A DNA stretch of 64,000 bases from Bacteroidota bacterium (GTDB taxonomy: Bacteria; Bacteroidota; Bacteroidia; Bacteroidales; Bacteroidaceae): assembly GCA_023426145.1 (NCBI GenBank), contig JAFABG010000025.1:62001-126000 (forward strand), given 5' to 3'. The notes beneath the pieces were generated by a model, which saw only the letters and a program-made list of their open reading frames with translations, ran no database searches and was not told the DNA's origin. Every line of letters begins with the position of its first letter. Position 1 is the stretch's first letter. This document shows positions 63,272 to 64,000 of this stretch, one piece after another. The translations under genes and the position numbers were made by a program.

Positions 63272-64000
63272 TTAGCCAATCAATATATTTCCGTTCATAT
63301 CCGAAGGAGCTTCTAATCCCATGATTTTCAAAATAGTAGGAGCTACATCAGCCAAACGACCGTTTTGAACACTAGCAGCTTTGTTTTCTGTAACGTAAAC
63401 ACAAGGTACCGGATTCAAAGAGTGAGCCGTATTTGGAGTTCCGTCTTCATTCAAAGCACGATCAGCATTTCCATGATCGGCAATAATAATAGCCTCATAG
63501 TCTTTTGCTTTTGCAGCTTCAATAACATCCTTCACGCAAGCATCTACAGCCACTACCGCCTTTTGAATAGCTTCATAAAGACCTGTATGCCCTACCATAT
63601 CACCATTAGCGAAATTCACTACAATAAAATCATATTTATCTTCATTGATAGCTTCCACCAATTTATCTTTTACCTCAAATGCACTCATTTCAGGTTTCAA
63701 GTCATAGGTAGCAACTTTAGGGGATGGCACTAAGATACGATCTTCATTCTCGAATGGAGTCTCACGCCCACCATTAAAGAAGAACGTTACGTGCGCATAT
63801 TTTTCTGTTTCAGCAATGTGGAGTTGGCTCAAGCCTTTTGATTCAAGATATTCACCCAAAGTATTGGCAACATTTTCTTTATCAAAAAGGATATGAACCC
63901 CCTTAAATGAAGCATCATAAGGAGTCATGCAATAAAATTGCAAACCAGGAATGGTGTTCATACCCACTTCCGGCATATCTTGTTGGGATAGCACAACAGT
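63272..64000 (-). CDS. gpmI: 2,3-bisphosphoglycerate-independent phosphoglycerate mutase, partial (C-terminal)
   Basis: 243 codons, open to the right edge, so the N-terminal half is outside. The alkaline phosphatase-type domain is clear: EKYAHVTFFFNGGRETPFEN, NFANGDMVGHTGLYEA and IIADHGNADR, with His and Asp metal ligands, and NTAHSLNPVPCVYV. Interconverts 2- and 3-phosphoglycerate in glycolysis, needs manganese. The in-frame GTG at 63994 is not the true start. Confidence 0.96.
   Translation of the reverse strand, partial: TVVLSQQDMPEVGMNTIPGLQFYCMTPYDASFKGVHILFDKENVANTLGEYLESKGLSQLHIAETEKYAHVTFFFNGGRETPFENEDRILVPSPKVATYDLKPEMSAFEVKDKLVEAINEDKYDFIVVNFANGDMVGHTGLYEAIQKAVVAVDACVKDVIEAAKAKDYEAIIIADHGNADRALNEDGTPNTAHSLNPVPCVYVTENKAASVQNGRLADVAPTILKIMGLEAPSDMNGNILIG

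Overview
The window looks like a piece of a Bacteroides chromosome (Bacteroidota, gut type). The evidence is SusC/SusD pairs, a hybrid two-component system regulator, an ECF sigma/FecR anti-sigma pair next to an STN-type SusC, promoters of the Bacteroides form (TTTG, 19 bases, TAnnTTTG) and a GlsB/GlsA-type glycine-lipid gene pair. All calls come from reading the sequence and translations; no database search was run.

Layout. (1) 1-9 kb: the 5' part of an STN-domain SusC receptor with its anti-sigma and sigma genes (minus strand), then glycan enzymes: a tandem GH43-GH43 protein (minus), a GH43-like lipoprotein (plus) and a GH2 enzyme (plus). (2) 9.2-15.4 kb: an 851-residue MG2/plug-type envelope protein, then an A+T-rich stretch with two decayed genes, a pair of unrecognised lipoprotein genes, a hairpin element resembling a MITE, and a truncated DUF3667 gene. 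(3) 15.6-31.7 kb, all minus strand: a polysaccharide utilisation locus. In order of transcription it holds an HTCS regulator, a second GH43-like lipoprotein, then a DUF4964/5127/4965/1793 protein, an IPT/TIG-NHL lipoprotein, SusC, SusD and a DUF1735-type lipoprotein. (4) 31.7-39.2 kb: core genes, with dut, a TPR lipoprotein, a DUF4292 lipoprotein and an EnvC-like protein in one minus-strand group, then dgt (plus), then glsB and glsA (minus). (5) 39.7-56 kb: the complete division and cell-wall cluster mraZ-rsmH-ftsL-ftsI-murE-mraY-murD-ftsW-murG-murC-ftsQ-ftsA-ftsZ, followed by a yqeY-type gene and a strong terminator. (6) 56-64 kb: a PagL-type outer-membrane protein with a lipoprotein gene, recO, tRNA-Glu, rpsT, gyrB, a small membrane protein, a DUF3109 protein and the 3' part of gpmI.

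How the genes work together. The locus in region 3 codes for binding (IPT lipoprotein, SusD), uptake (SusC), cutting (GH43-like, DUF4965 type) and sensing (HTCS) of one glycan. The flanking GH43/GH2 genes and the sigma/anti-sigma/SusC system probably handle the same or a related plant-type glycan, but the substrate cannot be read from sequence alone. Regions 4 to 6 are housekeeping.

The most unusual signal is non-coding. Three intergenic sites (8999-9086, 26452-26537, 56160-56247) each hold four short palindromes spaced exactly 22 bases centre to centre. The palindrome sequence differs completely between sites, while the geometry is the same and each site lies shortly downstream of a stop codon. 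The second notable signal is that the two GH43-like paralogues (5774-6862 and 26598-27704) have replaced two of the three canonical catalytic acids.
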